Assembly: GCA_020137815.1 (NCBI GenBank)
Contig: CM035350.1
Span: 3,640,037-3,704,036, forward strand
Direction: 5' to 3'
Source: Hormiphora californensis
Lineage: Eukaryota; Ctenophora; Tentaculata; Cydippida; Pleurobrachiidae
DNA: 64,000 nt
Positions 28,735 to 40,648 of the stretch are shown in pieces (the stretch's first letter is position 1; every line of letters begins with the position of its first letter). The notes beneath the pieces were generated by a model that did not search any database, was not told where the DNA came from, and worked only from the letters and a program-made list of their open reading frames with translations. The position numbers and the translations under genes are program-made.

Positions 28735-28980
28735 GGAGATGTTTCCTGTGTTTTATGTCCCGGCGGACTGTGTTTCCAGTGTTTGATGTCCCGGCGGACT
28801 GTGTTTCCAGTATTTTATGTCCGCGGGGACTGTGTTTCCATGTTTGATGTCCCTGCGGACTGTGTTTCCAGTATTTTATGTCCCGGCGGACTGTGTTTCC
28901 ATATTTTATGTCCCGGCGGACTGTGTTTCCGGTGTTTAATGTCCCGGCGGACTGTGTTTCCAGTGTTTTAGTGTTGTTCA
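28735..28980. repeat. 31-bp minisatellite
   Basis: About eight copies of a unit containing TCCCGGCGGACTGTGTTTCC. It is open in both orientations, producing spurious ORFs. Confidence 0.9.
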
Positions 28981-30642
28981 CGTTCCGATGGTTAGGAGTG
29001 TTGCTGGGTTTATTCTGGTTTTTTTTTGTGGTCCATCCGAATTTTAATGTGTTCTGTTGTCTCGACAGGATGTGGGGACGTATTGACGAGTAACCATGTA
29101 CACCGACTGATCACACCACATATAATTTACTTAGGACTAATTTACTTGGGACATGATAGAATAATAATTGTACTTTGACAAACCACGAAGTCATGTCTCT
29201 GTCTCTTTTGTCTGTAATTTTCAATTTTTTTTTTAACTTGTTGGTGTGACGGTGTAGGAATGGTGTCTTTTAGTGATTGGTGGACTAAAAGGACGATTGG
29301 ATGCTTTATATAGTTTTATCCTACATTGATAATGATAATACATGTATTCATATTCCGCCCATACAGTCTAGGGGCAGGACATAAGTATTATTATCATTAT
29401 CATTAGCATGTGGTTTGAATCTTTTCAATTTCAAAAGCTGGATTGGTAGTGTTGAAGTAATTGTTCCGAGAATACCAAATTGTAATATCGCGTCAAAATG
29501 AAGTAAATTAGGAGTTAAATTCAATAGTTCTATCATTTGAAGTAATTGAACTACCTGTGACTGAATTTAATATGTTGTCTAGGTTTTGAATTAAGTGGGA
29601 TTCCTGACCCTACTGTGATAGCGTTTCTTGCTAGTGTTCGTGATGTTGACGGTTCTTGGTTAAGTATTCCCTACAATTTTTTTTGTTGGACCGTGCTATG
29701 TTACAAAGTTGTGTTATTTAGGGTGACTGACTATCTCTATCGGAAAATGTCGCTAGCAACCGTTTGTGCACGTGCAAATTGAAGAGATTGCTAGGGGCGG
29801 GTTGGCTGACAGTGATACTGCACGTGCTCCTGGGCAACGGGGAGTGGGCATTTCTAGTCTTCATTAAAAGATGCAAAATGAGTGGTGTAGTGGTAATGGA
29901 GTATCCGCACGTGCAAATTGAGTTCATGGTCAATATTGACACATTATAGTTCTTCAGAAAGAGCTCGATCTCCTCTCTCCAAAGATCCCAGGAAATTCGA
30001 AATTGGTCGAAAAATGGCCGAGCTATGGGGTAAAATGTCTCAAAAATGGGCAAAAAAATTGATTTTGGAGCACATGAATCCCTTTTTATCAGCCTCTGCT
30101 ACTATGGAGAACGCTGGGTTCTAGTTAATTAAAATTAGACCGAAATTATATATTCGACTATAACGATGGTGTAGGGCTGTAATTTAAAAGGCTGTTAATT
30201 TCTATCGGTGTATCCTGTATCTATTCCTTTTATTTAAGTTAAACTTTTTTCGTATTATAATTTAATTGAGCCAAATACTATAAGTGTCTATTTCTGTTTT
30301 CTACGGTAATTAAGATTATCTGTTAAAGATTCGTGAGTATTTTCGAGTTATTGATCTGTGATATAATATGTCGGTTGTGGGCATTGGGCATATCGGGCAG
30401 AATAATTAGTGTAGTGTCTCTTGTTGGGTGATGAAAAGGATAAAAATATAAGTTACTAGTTTATTAATGTATTTTATTTTTTGTAATATGGTTCTATGTG
30501 TGCACGTTATTCCTATTTTTGCAATTATGTCTAACTGTTAGAAACTAAAATTTGTCTTGTTATCGGTAGTTAATTGGGCATTGGTGTATTATTAAGTTAG
30601 TTATTAAGTTAAGTTATTAAGTATACTTTAAATTATTCCGGG

Positions 30643-30925
30643 TGGAGTGCTCTCTGCTCCAAGGGGTACTCTCGCCCCATGCTATGATGTGATTAAGTAA
30701 AGATTTAAATTTCCCGGGTGGAGTACTCTCTGCTCCAAGGGGTACTCTCGCCCCATGCTATGATGTGATTAAGTAAAGATTAAATGTTCCAGGTGGAGTG
30801 CTCTCTGCTCCAAGGGGTACTCTCGCCCCATGCTATGATGTGATTAGTAAAGATTAAATTATTCCGGGTGAGTGCTCTCTGCTCCAAGGGGTACTCTCGC
30901 CCCATGCTATGATGTGATTAAGTAA
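30643..30925. repeat. ~73-bp tandem repeat, four copies
   Basis: Four direct copies of a unit with GTGCTCTCTGCTCCAAGGGG and TACTCTCGCCCCATGCTATG, separated by AT-rich linkers. The adjoining minus-strand frame resembles a retrotransposon RNase H, so this may lie in the 3' part or LTR flank of such an element. Confidence 0.9.
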
Positions 30926-31130
30926 ATTGGCAATTTCACGGCCTTGTAATATATATGACCAACGTTGGGTTTTATATTTGATAATTAGTAAAAGCACGTT
31001 TTGGCAAGTATGTTGCCAGTAATAGTATTTTATATAATCTAAATAATTGAGTACGGTACCATGATAAATAGTTAGGTATTCCAAGTTCGAGTGATCAGTT
31101 CGAACGATGATCCCCATCTGGTGATAATAT
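30900..31130 (-). mobile_element. Decayed Ty3/gypsy-like RNase H fragment
   Basis: The minus-strand frame contains VRTDHSNLEYLT, which recalls the RNase H tract (TDHxNLxY) of Ty3/gypsy polyproteins, then degrades. It is short and without other retroelement domains, so the call is tentative. Confidence 0.4.
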
Positions 31131-32089
31131 GTAGGCCTACCAAAATCCGAACTCAATTTAAGTTTTTGAGGTACCTCGGCATATTAAGCGCCTAAAAGAT
31201 GCGTTATTCCAAATTCAAATTAAAGGTAACGTGCGTGTACAATAATTAAATGTATAGTAATTAAGTTTATAATAATTGAGCCTGTGTTGTGCAGTAATTA
31301 ATGTATAATTATTTTATTTTAATCAGGTTTAATCAAGTATTGCTATGGTCAAGTTGCTATGGTCAAAGTATTGCTATGGTCTCTTATTTACGTCTTATTT
31401 TATTAGTTAGGCTCGATTTCTGCTGTTCTAATCTTCGCCTTATCCTATGTTGATTGGTGCGTACGTCTTATTTTATTAGTTATGCACGAATTTCTGCTAG
31501 TCTAATCCTGTTTTAATTGATGCGTATGTTAATTTTATTAGTTATGCCCGAATTTCTGCTAGTCTAATCCTGTCTTATCCTGTTTTGATTGTACAAGAAC
31601 TAGAAAAAGACCAGCGCGGCGGGGGGATGGTGTCACCAGGACCAATTCATACCAGCGTCCAACAAGAATTCACCCCAAGAGGAACACAATACAAGGATCT
31701 TTAACGAGGACCACACGTGAGTGGGACAAAGGTACCATACAAGGTACCAAGCTGAGAGAGGAGCATATTAAGATATTTATGTTTTAAGTAGATTACAAAC
31801 TTAAACTCAAAACTTCCCCCCTACAACAATTGTTCATAAATTGTAAAGAGGGAAGAGTGAGCACGTTTATTAGTGATATATAAAACAAGTACGAATCTTA
31901 AATAATTCTAACCCTCGCCATAAAATAAACTGTAACAAACTGTAAAGAGGGAAGAGTTAGTAGAGATGCTACCGCTGTAAGAAGTTTAAAAAAAGTATAA
32001 ACGACAATTGAAAACACCAAAAAAATCTAGAAAACAAAATTCTACCAACTCCAGAAAATTGGGTACATAACTTACTTTAGAAAGGGCAG

Positions 32090-32425
32090 TTCATTAGAAT
32101 GTCACTCCGGTAGTAAAGTCTCCGGGAGTGACGTGGGCCATGAAACAAACTTTGATACCTAGCCCCAGTGAAATAATCACTGGGCGCCACAGTACTCCAA
32201 CGCTTTTTGTCCCAAAATCCCCGCAGTATTTTCTTGACCCGAGAGAAGTTAGTAGGGTCATTTGGGAGACACATCCAAGCAATGTGTGAGAGCACCCCCA
32301 TAGACAAACACTGAGTCGAGAACTCCTGTTTGTCATAGAAAAGGTAATAGAAAAAGGTCGCCATTCCTGACAGTTCGTAGCAAGTCAGTGTTCTCTTCAT
32401 ATCACACAACAAACTCGATAGAAAG
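32090..32425 (-). pseudogene. ZYG11/ZER1-like armadillo fragment, frameshifted
   Basis: A minus-strand frame contains MGVLSHIAW, then a W-containing helix, then GARYQSLF. This parallels the AAGVLSHMA ... ESW ... NYRSF block of ZYG11/ZER1 proteins, the substrate-recognition subunits of Cullin-2 E3 ligases. The next expected block (HxTPG...) appears as HVTPGDFTTGV in the frame one base away (about 32110-32150), so the reading frame is broken near 32145. No other ZYG11 segments (LRR part) were found nearby. A degenerate gene piece, or an exon damaged by a consensus error, are both possible. Confidence 0.4.
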
Positions 32426-32734
32426 CACATAGACTAGTAGAACAATGGGTGAACTATAAGAGCCATTACGAGAGTTGTCAGAACACACGTGATAGACACT
32501 AGTTACCGAATAAAAAAATTGAAATTTTACTTGGTGTCTTCAAGTGTTGTAATACATACCGTACGCAGAGAGCGCTGTTTGAAGTTGGAAGTATCTGTCA
32601 CATTTCTTGAAGGGGGGGCGAGATGTACTATATGAGAAACTTGTTTTGTTAGATACATTTTTAGATCTGCAAGATACAGACAGCTACTGCTAATCGACCA
32701 TTATCACAGTTAGAGAGCACAGAGTTCAACGTAC

Positions 32735-32880
32735 CGCATCTTACCATATTTTACCGCACCTCACCGCATCTTACCATATCTTACCTCACCTTACCGCATC
32801 TTGCCATATCTTACCTCACCTTACCGCATCTTGCCATGTCTTACCGCACCTTACCGCATCTTACTGCATCTTACGGTAAA
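32735..32880. repeat. TTACCGCA-type short tandem repeat
   Basis: About 14 imperfect copies of a 10-bp unit such as ACCGCATCTT or ACCATATCTT. Confidence 0.85.
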
Positions 32881-32889
32881 CCATGGCAA

Positions 32890-34074
32890 ACAGCTGATGC
32901 CATAAAAGGACAAGCTGAACGAGAGCTGTTTACTTCTAAGTTCACGAACTAACATTTGAGTTATCTCAATCTTTGTTACCCAAACCTCTTGTTTACCTTT
33001 GACTACTACACCGACACAACGGATACCTAAACCTCAGCAAAACCCTTCATCGATAACATCCGCACAACGACCATCCTCATCAACACTACCTTCTACGATC
33101 ACTCCATATTACACGTTAGCATCCAGCGTCTTGACCAGGTACGTAACTGGGACTACCCTAGACGACCAGCCAAATACCCACGACAAATCACACTACAATG
33201 TATTCAGTATTGTAAGATTCGCTGCACAACCCACCTGGTATCTTTTAAACCGAGATCAGAAATTTTCTGAAGAATCTGTGTTTGGCACATGGCTCCTTTA
33301 GAGTTGCTCAACACCTGAAACAACGGGTGGTATTTGGTTACATTTGGGGATTTACAGAGACTACCTGGATCGGTTTATATTTCAATGTACCCTGTGTATA
33401 ACGAAATCACTGTGAAACAAAACCAGTAACCTAATTAAACAATGAACCTATTTCAGACGCAAAGACATTTACAGTTATCATTATAGGAAAGAGTAGAAAA
33501 CGAAACAAAGAACTACAAACTCGGTAACGTATGTGGGGAATTACAGAGAGAAGAGTCGATAAAGATATGATCCTATTTTCACTCACATTAATGAAAACCC
33601 CGATAGACATGTTATCTTCAGAAGTTCTGAAGATAACATGTATCTGAATCAGAACACAACAACTATGAACTACAGTTAACTCTCTAAAAAGTCTCAAACA
33701 GTACTACACTCTCTTAAACAATACCACACTCTCTCAAACAGTACTCTTTTAAACTATACCACACTCTCTCAAACTACTACACTATACTATACTCTCAAAC
33801 TATACCACACTGAGTGTTTGAGAGAGAGAGAGTGTGGCACACTCTCTCTCAAGTACTACTCACGATTTTAGTAGCGTCCAGCCAGGAGGTGTTGTGCCGT
33901 CTTTTCATGCCTGACCATTACTGCGTGGGTCCGTCGACATCTCACAATATCGTATCTCACATCATAATGTCCTACAATACAGCACACATGTTTTGAGAGA
34001 GGGTAGAGCAAGGCATACACCGGTAAAGTATATAGAGCAGTGGTAGCAGTGAATTGAGTTTGTGAGGCGGTGAT

Positions 34075-34170
<96 letters not shown>

Positions 34171-34780
34171 ACGAGAGAGAAAATAGATACCCAGCAAAGA
34201 GTAAAAGGGAGATAAACGCGAAAGCCGATTGGAGATAAATGTGTTACCGGTGTTACGCATGAAAAGATATTGAGCACTGTCGGTGAGTAAAAGGATGATG
34301 GCATAGAAGAATTTAGAGAACAAGCAGCCGCCGATTGCTCAGATGTACTATGAAGAAAAAATATGCAAAAAGGGACCTGTCATTGATTCGTGACGCACTT
34401 ATACAACGATAATTACCAAACGATAATTACCAAACTTAGAGATAAACACGTTACTAAAAACAGAGAAAGTGGGAAAATGGGGTGTAGATAGACGATAGAG
34501 CGAGAGAGGGAGAAAAACAGAGGGTACCGATGATGAGAGATGTAAAGAAAGATAGAGAGAGAGAGGGTGCCGGGAGAGCCGAGAGGGAGAGAGACAGAGG
34601 GTACAGTGATGTAAACTTTACATCCTCTGTACCTACTTGTAAAGACAGTGAAAAAGGCCGGACATAGAAACAAATAGGATATCCTGGTAGTTAATAAAAA
34701 GTTGGCAATGAAACTCGAGTGAAAAGAATAAAAATTCTAAATCTGACATGAAAAGAAAGGGATAAAAAGGCAATTTCGAT
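32890..34780. other. No recognised gene; microsatellites
   Basis: Several frames of 80-150 codons exist but none shows a recognisable domain. It contains a CTCTCAAACTATACCACA-type repeat (33690-33850), a (GA)n array at about 34078-34162 and CT/GA-rich tracts to 34620. Confidence 0.5.
34078..34162. repeat. (GA)n microsatellite
   Basis: About 85 bases of GA dinucleotides. Confidence 0.95.
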
Positions 34781-34798
34781 TAAGTGAAAAGAAAAGGC

Positions 34799-35968
34799 TC
34801 ATTTAGTGCTCAGCTTTCTTTGTGATCTTATGGCGTCTTTGTGCCTTTTTCGGTAGCCCTGAGTCAATTGGGCTCTCTCTGCCACTAACTCAGACTCTAT
34901 TTCCTCAAGAGTTTTAGTCCTAACGAAATTGCATGATGTAATGTCTTTAAAATCAGGGTTTTGGGTGTAAAAGAAGAAGGAGCCGAGTTGCAGTTTTGGT
35001 AGTTTTGATAACTGAAGAAGAGGGCATGTCCATTTGCTCTTCCTCATCGGATGAGTCGTGCTGTAACTCTGAAATCTGGACTACTTCAGCTTCACCAACT
35101 TTCTCTGCTGGCTCTGTGTCAAAGGAAAACCCAAATTTAAACCCAGACACTGGCGTTTCAGCCGGGGCAGTACTTCGCAAAGTCAGTTTTGAACCTCAAA
35201 ATAGGTATTTTTGTCCACGGCCGGGGCTTCGGATACACGATTTTCTTCCGTTTCAACTTCCTCAGAGTTGTCATTCGTAACTCCATTATTCTCCTCAGTA
35301 GTTTTCTCTGTTCGGTCCACAACATACTTGGTATGTGTTTCGTCAGTAGGATCATACCTCACAAAGGCATCACATGTTTTATTGGTAGAAGGGTGGGGTT
35401 TCCTGGTGTTTAGTCCCAGTTGGTCTAGGATGCTGTCCATGAGATTGTATTGTTTGTCTCTTTCCTCCCTCAACTCCTTTACCTCCTCATCTCCCTCACT
35501 ACCATCCTCACTATCACTTCCTGAATCCTCAAACCGGGTGTCCAATTTAAACCTGTCATCTCCGCCAATCTTGCTCTGAAGGTTCATCAGTTTCTCCCCG
35601 CGTTTACCGAGGAAGTGTGCCTTATCTGAGAATATGACTTCCTCGCCTTCTGATTCAACATCTTCCAAAATATCGGTTATTTTATTCTCCTCCTCTTCTG
35701 CTTCCGAGTCGGAAAACTTGGTGACTTTGTTGGTAGAACCAGCAACATCCTTCAGACACTTCTGTATAACAAGAGACTGCTGTGTTTGCTGCTTTTTCTT
35801 GTTCTTCAAAGCAGCAAGCCGTTTAGCATTGGAATCAGCAGTAAGCATTGACATAAAACTTAAAGAAAGGATGATCAGCATTATGATAATTGTTCTTCCT
35901 AGTACATTGAATTTTAGAATTAAATACATTATAATGCTTCTCATTGCATTACTATACGAGCTATACAT
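34799..35968 (-). pseudogene. NOL8: NOL8-like C-terminal fragment with two frameshifts
   Basis: Minus strand. Three consecutive frames together follow the C-terminal half of nucleolar protein 8: NAKRLAALKNKK (about 35840), a Ser/Glu/Asp-rich acidic region, GKRGEKLMNLQSKIGGDDRFKLDTRF, YDPTDETH, then GFKFGFSF and SSDEEEQMD, and finally FFFYTQN ... YRKRHKDA near the stop at 34799. The frame breaks near 35190 and again near 34980, with no plausible intron at either point. The N-terminal RRM of NOL8, a pre-rRNA processing factor, is not found upstream; sequence beyond 35850 looks intronic or unrelated. Either it is a decaying partial copy, or a real gene with consensus indels and a distant 5' part. 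Confidence 0.65.
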
Positions 35969-35969
35969 G

Positions 35970-37090
35970 TGCTGGAAAACGAAGTTACATTTTGTAACAG
36001 ATCAAGCCCAGTGTTTTCGAGCAGATCATGTTCTAAGCTGAGATTGGTCAAAAAATTGTAACGGGTAACGCAGAGATGTGAACATCAAGCAGAAGCCCCT
36101 TTTGACGATATAACCAACAAGTCGGTCTAACACATGGATCGTCTCTGTAGTATGCTGTTTAGGAATGTCCGCTATATTGGGTGAAGTGGGTGGGTGGGGT
36201 GGGGCGGTGGGTAATATTGGACTAAAATGTAGCTGTTACTTTAACATGAGACTAGGCCAGGCCCGAGAGATAGTTCAGTGGTAACTGGGAGGTCATGTGT
36301 GATAGAAATGAGAACTAGAGACAGATTTGAGTTGCATTTTATTGAGGAAAATAGCCCATTTTGGCGTCTGAGACAAACGAAAGTGAAACGAATTACAATG
36401 CAACAAGAGAGTCCCGCTTTCTCGGTTGTTTAGAAATGATTACAATTTACATCAAAGATCATATGTCGTAAAAGAGCCTTACATGGGATTAAGTGTCTGT
36501 TCAGAGAGATGTTATTCATTTATTAGCGCCTGGATAACGATGTCATGCTGCCCTCTTCGATACAAAACGGTGTAGTGAGGACCTCAACCATCGGAAATGT
36601 TTAGTGACAACGCGACGTCGAGAAAAGATTTCGGAAGAGGGATTGAGTGCCACGTATTCCGAGGACCGACTGGCATCACTTTCCAACAGCCGAAGAGAAG
36701 CTGCCGAAGAGAGAAATGGGGTAACGTATTACACAATCAGACAGACTTTTAAAGCGACTTTGACACGCAACAACTTAGCCGATTACATGGTGACATGCAC
36801 TGTTAGTAACATACTTTCTCAAGTTGTACATAACCCTATCAAAAGCCTATTAAATAACGGGTAGCACATGTGACCATTTAATGTTCAATGTTCACCCCCT
36901 GATTTTCGAAAAGTGTATTTCTGCAGTATCTCTGGTTCCTGATAAGATAGACTTCATTCCGAGTACAGACCTTTCCAATGCTTCCGGCATGGAGTATGAA
37001 GTTTTCATTAGAAGTGTTAAAGGGGGCCGGAGGTGGTGAATAGTACGTAAAAAGGATTAAAAAGGGACACTGGCCCCTGGGCAGGAATCA
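35970..37090. other. No recognised gene; repeat DNA before LINE
   Basis: Non-coding by inspection. A stretch at about 36892-36960 (CACCCCCTGATTTTCG start) is related, in reverse orientation, to 46740-46815 just before the second LINE fragment, so it belongs to a dispersed repeat. Confidence 0.5.
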
Positions 37091-37097
37091 GTGTGTA

Positions 37098-38260
37098 ATG
37101 GTGGATGGAGTGAGGTCACCCTGGGCCGAGGTACTTAGTGGGGTTGCCCAGGGTAGTGTGCTCGGACCACTTCTTTTCCTCATATATATTCTTGACCTGG
37201 AGTCAGTGCTAGACGGTAGCATGTGTCTAACTTTTGCTGACGACACTAAGTTGGTAAAAGCTATTTCGGATATGACTAGCCAGGCGTGCCTACAGAACGA
37301 TCTTTTAAGAGTGGCAGAATGGGCAAAGAAGAACAATATGAAGTTACATGAGGATAAATTTCAGCTCTTGAGCTATAGTCTGAATAAGTCTGCTATCCTC
37401 AGACAGTTTCCTTTCGCAGCTGAAGTGTTTTCATATACTACAAGCTCAGGTGTGCAGTTGACCCCCGAACCTGATGTTCGTGATCTGGGTGTCCAGATGT
37501 CTGCAGATGGGTCATGGACGAGGCACATTGCTATCATAGTGCGGAAGGCTTCCCTCTTGAGTGGCTGGATATTCAGCGTTTTTCGGGACCGTTCTCCGGA
37601 GGTTATGGTACAGCTTTTCAAGTCCTTGGTCAGGCCTATTCTTGAGTACTGTTGCCTAGTCTGGAACCCTTCCAAGGCTGGTGATATCAAGGCTATTGAG
37701 AATGTCCAACGTTGTTTCACCAGACGTCTTGATGGTATGCAGGGTCATGACTATTGGGATAGACTGAAATTGCTCAATCTTATGTCCCTTCAGCGTCGGA
37801 GACAGCGCTACATTCTGATTCATGTGTGGAAGACGATTCATGGTTTTGTACCTAACTCTGCCAACCTAGTATTTCAACAGCACGCTAGACTGGGTATGCG
37901 GATAGTCCCACCACCTTACCCCTATAGAGCAGAAACGAAACGAGCTAATCAATTTCACTGCTCATTTGGTCCAAGAGCAGCTCATTTATGGAACACTCTA
38001 CCTGCTGCTGTCAATTCTTGTGTGAGCTTGAATCAGTTCAAATCATCATTGGGCAATTACTTGACAGGATTCCACGATCGTCCTCCAGTCAGAGGGTACC
38101 CGCCACTTCCAAATGACCTTTCGCCTCAATGTGCTGTGCTGTGCTGATGAGTGTGAGTGTGAAGGGATAGTTTTTCAACTTGATTTTATTTAGGTGGACC
38201 CATTCAGGGAAGGCCTGTTTCTTTATAAATAAAACTTTAATTGTAAACTTGTAAACTTGT
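37098..38260 (+). mobile_element. Non-LTR retrotransposon RT fragment (CR1/jockey type), 5'-truncated
   Basis: A 349-codon frame holds the C-terminal part of a reverse transcriptase: GVAQGSVLGPLLFL, the catalytic FADDTK, KLHEDKFQ, the RDLGVQMSADGSW thumb region, ILEYCCLVW and a terminal WNTLPAAV segment. These are typical of CR1/jockey-like non-LTR elements. The endonuclease and N-terminal RT are missing. After the stop the 3' end carries a TTGTAAAC-type short repeat (about 38235-38272), as in elements ending in microsatellite tails. The single frame is long and intact, so insertion is fairly recent. Confidence 0.85.
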
Positions 38261-38589
38261 AACTTGTAAACTCTTTATCACCAAAATCAATAAATTTTTT
38301 ACAATACTAGGCAATCAGATTTCAACTTTGCCTCCCTTGGAGCCCCCTCTTCCTACTTTTAGCTATTAAAAAGTAAAATCGAGCGAAAATTAAATAGAGG
38401 GACACCTTTTTTTAAACAGCGAGGTGTTTTTCTGTTTCGAGTTTGTTCGGATCGCGAAGAATTAAAAAAAAATCGTGATCTGAGATTTCAAAGCGCGGCG
38501 CGTAGAATACTACACATTTTCGCGCCGTACTTTCGATGCGCGGTAAATAAGTATGGCGCGTGGCAAGTATAAAACTTTGCTTTTTGTTT

Positions 38590-38740
38590 AAAAAAAGCAA
38601 AATTTTTGTTAGTTCAGTTTATTAAAAAACGCGTGAGGACGTTCCTAATGGAGGCGAGACACTGTGTTGAGACGCGCATAATGCGACGCGCATGCGACGC
38701 GCATTTTGGCATTGCGACGCGCACCCTGTTTTGAATTTCG
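38590..38740. repeat. GCGACGCGCA repeat cluster (copy 1)
   Basis: TGTTGAGACGCGCATAATGC followed by two or three GCGACGCGCA units. The same sequence in reverse orientation is at 46610-46690. A dispersed element of unknown class. Confidence 0.6.
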
Positions 38741-39305
38741 AGTGAACCTGCCAAAAAAGTTGAAAAAAATTTTGTCTCCAAAAGTTTCAAAATCGTTTTT
38801 GTTTGACTTACGGCATGCTTGTGATCGAAAATAAGTGTATTTAAGCCTACCCAGTTGGAGTAAACCCCTTTTATTGTCAAATTTTGACTTTTTTGGCAAT
38901 AACTGTTAGGCTCGTTGGGAAGATAGTATCGAGGACTTTCCAATTACTAAACGGTCAATAAAGTCAGGGCTAAATCTCTGAGGCCGTGTTTAAAAAAGGC
39001 GTGTTTCGAAGCTTTCTATGTAATTTCTTCGCCATTGTAGCGCTGATTTTGATGTCCTGAGCTGTAGTCAAGCTTTCAATTTGAAATGATTTACCAGCGT
39101 GCTCAAGGGAATTGAATAAACCAAAACCCAAATATATTTTCGTCATCCAGTACATGTGTCCTTATTGGTAAAATATTTCTGTGAATCATCTGGCACGAAA
39201 TAAACCTGAGATTTGTTCATGTTGATAGCAAGTGATCAATGTTACGAGAATAACAGAAATGTATCAGGATTTACTGCAGATTAGTTTGTAGGTATGTTAA
39301 CTGTG

Positions 39306-39577
39306 GTGGCAGGGTGGTGTAGTGGCCAGTGCACTCGCCTTCCATGCGCTAGGTCACAGGTTCGGGCATGGACTAGCACAATGCCACCTAGACCGCCAAG
39401 CTATGATTGGTAGAGGCTCTTTCGAGAGTTTCGCAAAGACGGTGCACATCTAACCAATAAGGTTGCCTGCTTGGGGTGGCGCTCGAGCTATGCTGCAGAG
39501 ATATCTGTACCAAAAGTGGACCGTCGCTGAACGCCATTCGTAATAGGAGATCAGCACCACGGCATCGTTCCGACCTA
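39306..39577 (+). mobile_element. tRNA-derived SINE
   Basis: The head shows RNA polymerase III promoter boxes: GTGGTGTAGTGGCCAGTG (A box) and CACAGGTTCGGGC (B box), spaced about 30-35 bases apart as in tRNA. A non-tRNA body follows to about 39577. The foldback element at 39587 has inserted at or near its 3' end; its target duplication CTTTATGTT separates the two parts. Confidence 0.7.
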
Positions 39578-39586
39578 CTTTATGTT

Positions 39587-40374
39587 GGCAATTTCTGATT
39601 TGCCGCATACGGCGTCTAGACGGCGTCTGGACGGGTTTCGGTGAAATCAGCTAAAAAAGGTACCGAAATTGCTTGAGACGGGTTATAGACGGTATCAGAC
39701 GGTCTCTAGACGGGTTATAGACGGTATCAGACGGTGTTGCGACGGTATCAGACGGTCTCTAGACGGTGTCTAGACGGTACCGTCCCGGCGTCTGGACGGC
39801 GTCTGGACGGTGTCTAGACGGTATCCGTCCGAAGTTGAGACGGCACGTCTGAAAATTGTACCAGACGTTGAGACGGACTTTTAGAACTCCGTCTGTATTT
39901 CAGACGGAGTTTTAAAAGTACGTCTCATTGCAGTCTAAAGGAAAATCGATGAAAGTACCGTCTAGACAACGTCTCAACTGAAACCGGTCAACATACCGTC
40001 TAAACAACGTCTAGACAACGTCTAAACAGAATCTCGCGATTCAGTTTCAAATACCGTCTAGACAACTTCTCCAGCAATTTCGATACGAATACCGTCTAGA
40101 CACCGTCCAGACGCCGTCCAGACGCCGGGACGGTACCGTCTAGAGACCGTCTGATACCGTCTAGAGACCGTCTGATACCGTCGCAACACCGTCTGATACC
40201 GTCTATAACCCGTCTAGAGACCGTCTGATACCGTCTATAACCCGTCTCAAGCAATTTCGGTACCGTTTTTAGCTGATTTCACCGAAACCCGTCCAGACGG
40301 TATACCGTCTAGACGCCGTCTAGACGGCGTTGCGACGCCGTCTAGACGCCGTATGCGGCAAATCAGAAATTGCC
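39587..40374. mobile_element. 788-bp foldback element with 9-bp target duplication (Mutator-like)
   Basis: Ends GGCAATTTCTGATTTGCC and GGCAAATCAGAAATTGCC are perfect inverted repeats. The arms (roughly 270 bases each) are built from short GACGG-containing repeats (GTCTAGACGG, GTATCAGACGG, GTTATAGACGG) mirrored in the right arm as CCGTCTAGAC and so on. A less symmetric centre lies at about 39860-40080. It is flanked by a perfect 9-bp direct repeat CTTTATGTT (39578-39586 and 40375-40383). A 9-bp duplication with long terminal inverted repeats is the hallmark of Mutator-like foldback elements. No ORF. Confidence 0.85.
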
Positions 40375-40648
40375 CTTTATGTTAACTTTATTGAAGGCGT
40401 TGCCATGGTTAATTAGTAAGGAGGGTTTTCATAGTTCTTATTGCATAATTCTCATACAATACACATATCTATTATCTGCCTTCTCATTCAGCAGAAACAC
40501 AGAACGGGATGAAGCAATAAAGAACAATTGTTGATGAGTCAAGCAGGGATTGCTAACTGCTAAGTTATCTTCTTTTGTTATTCTGGTACGGAACCTGTGA
40601 CAGGTAATGTGATATTTCAAAATTTCAAACTTATCTATCTGTGGTATG

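Larger units (their letters stand above)
28980..32060. other. AT-rich gene-free stretch with retroelement decay
   Basis: No intact gene. It contains a 73-bp tandem array (30643-30920), a decayed RNase H-like frame (30900-31130, minus) and AT-rich DNA. Long terminal repeats were not recognised. Confidence 0.5.

Noticed and set aside
28735-28980. Coding repeat protein in the 31-bp array
   Set aside because: Unit is not a multiple of 3 and the open frames occur on both strands by composition.
33868-34323. 151-codon minus-strand frame with possible ZYG11 link
   Set aside because: Half of it is translated GA microsatellite; the remaining part shows no convincing similarity.
36604-36864. 86-codon frame with a LADYMVTCTVSN segment resembling an Ig domain end
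   Set aside because: Too short, no upstream exon or cysteine partner, and surrounded by repeats.
39587-40374. CRISPR-like array of GTCTAGAC repeats
   Set aside because: No constant repeat-spacer periodicity; the structure is a mirrored foldback element in a eukaryotic genome.
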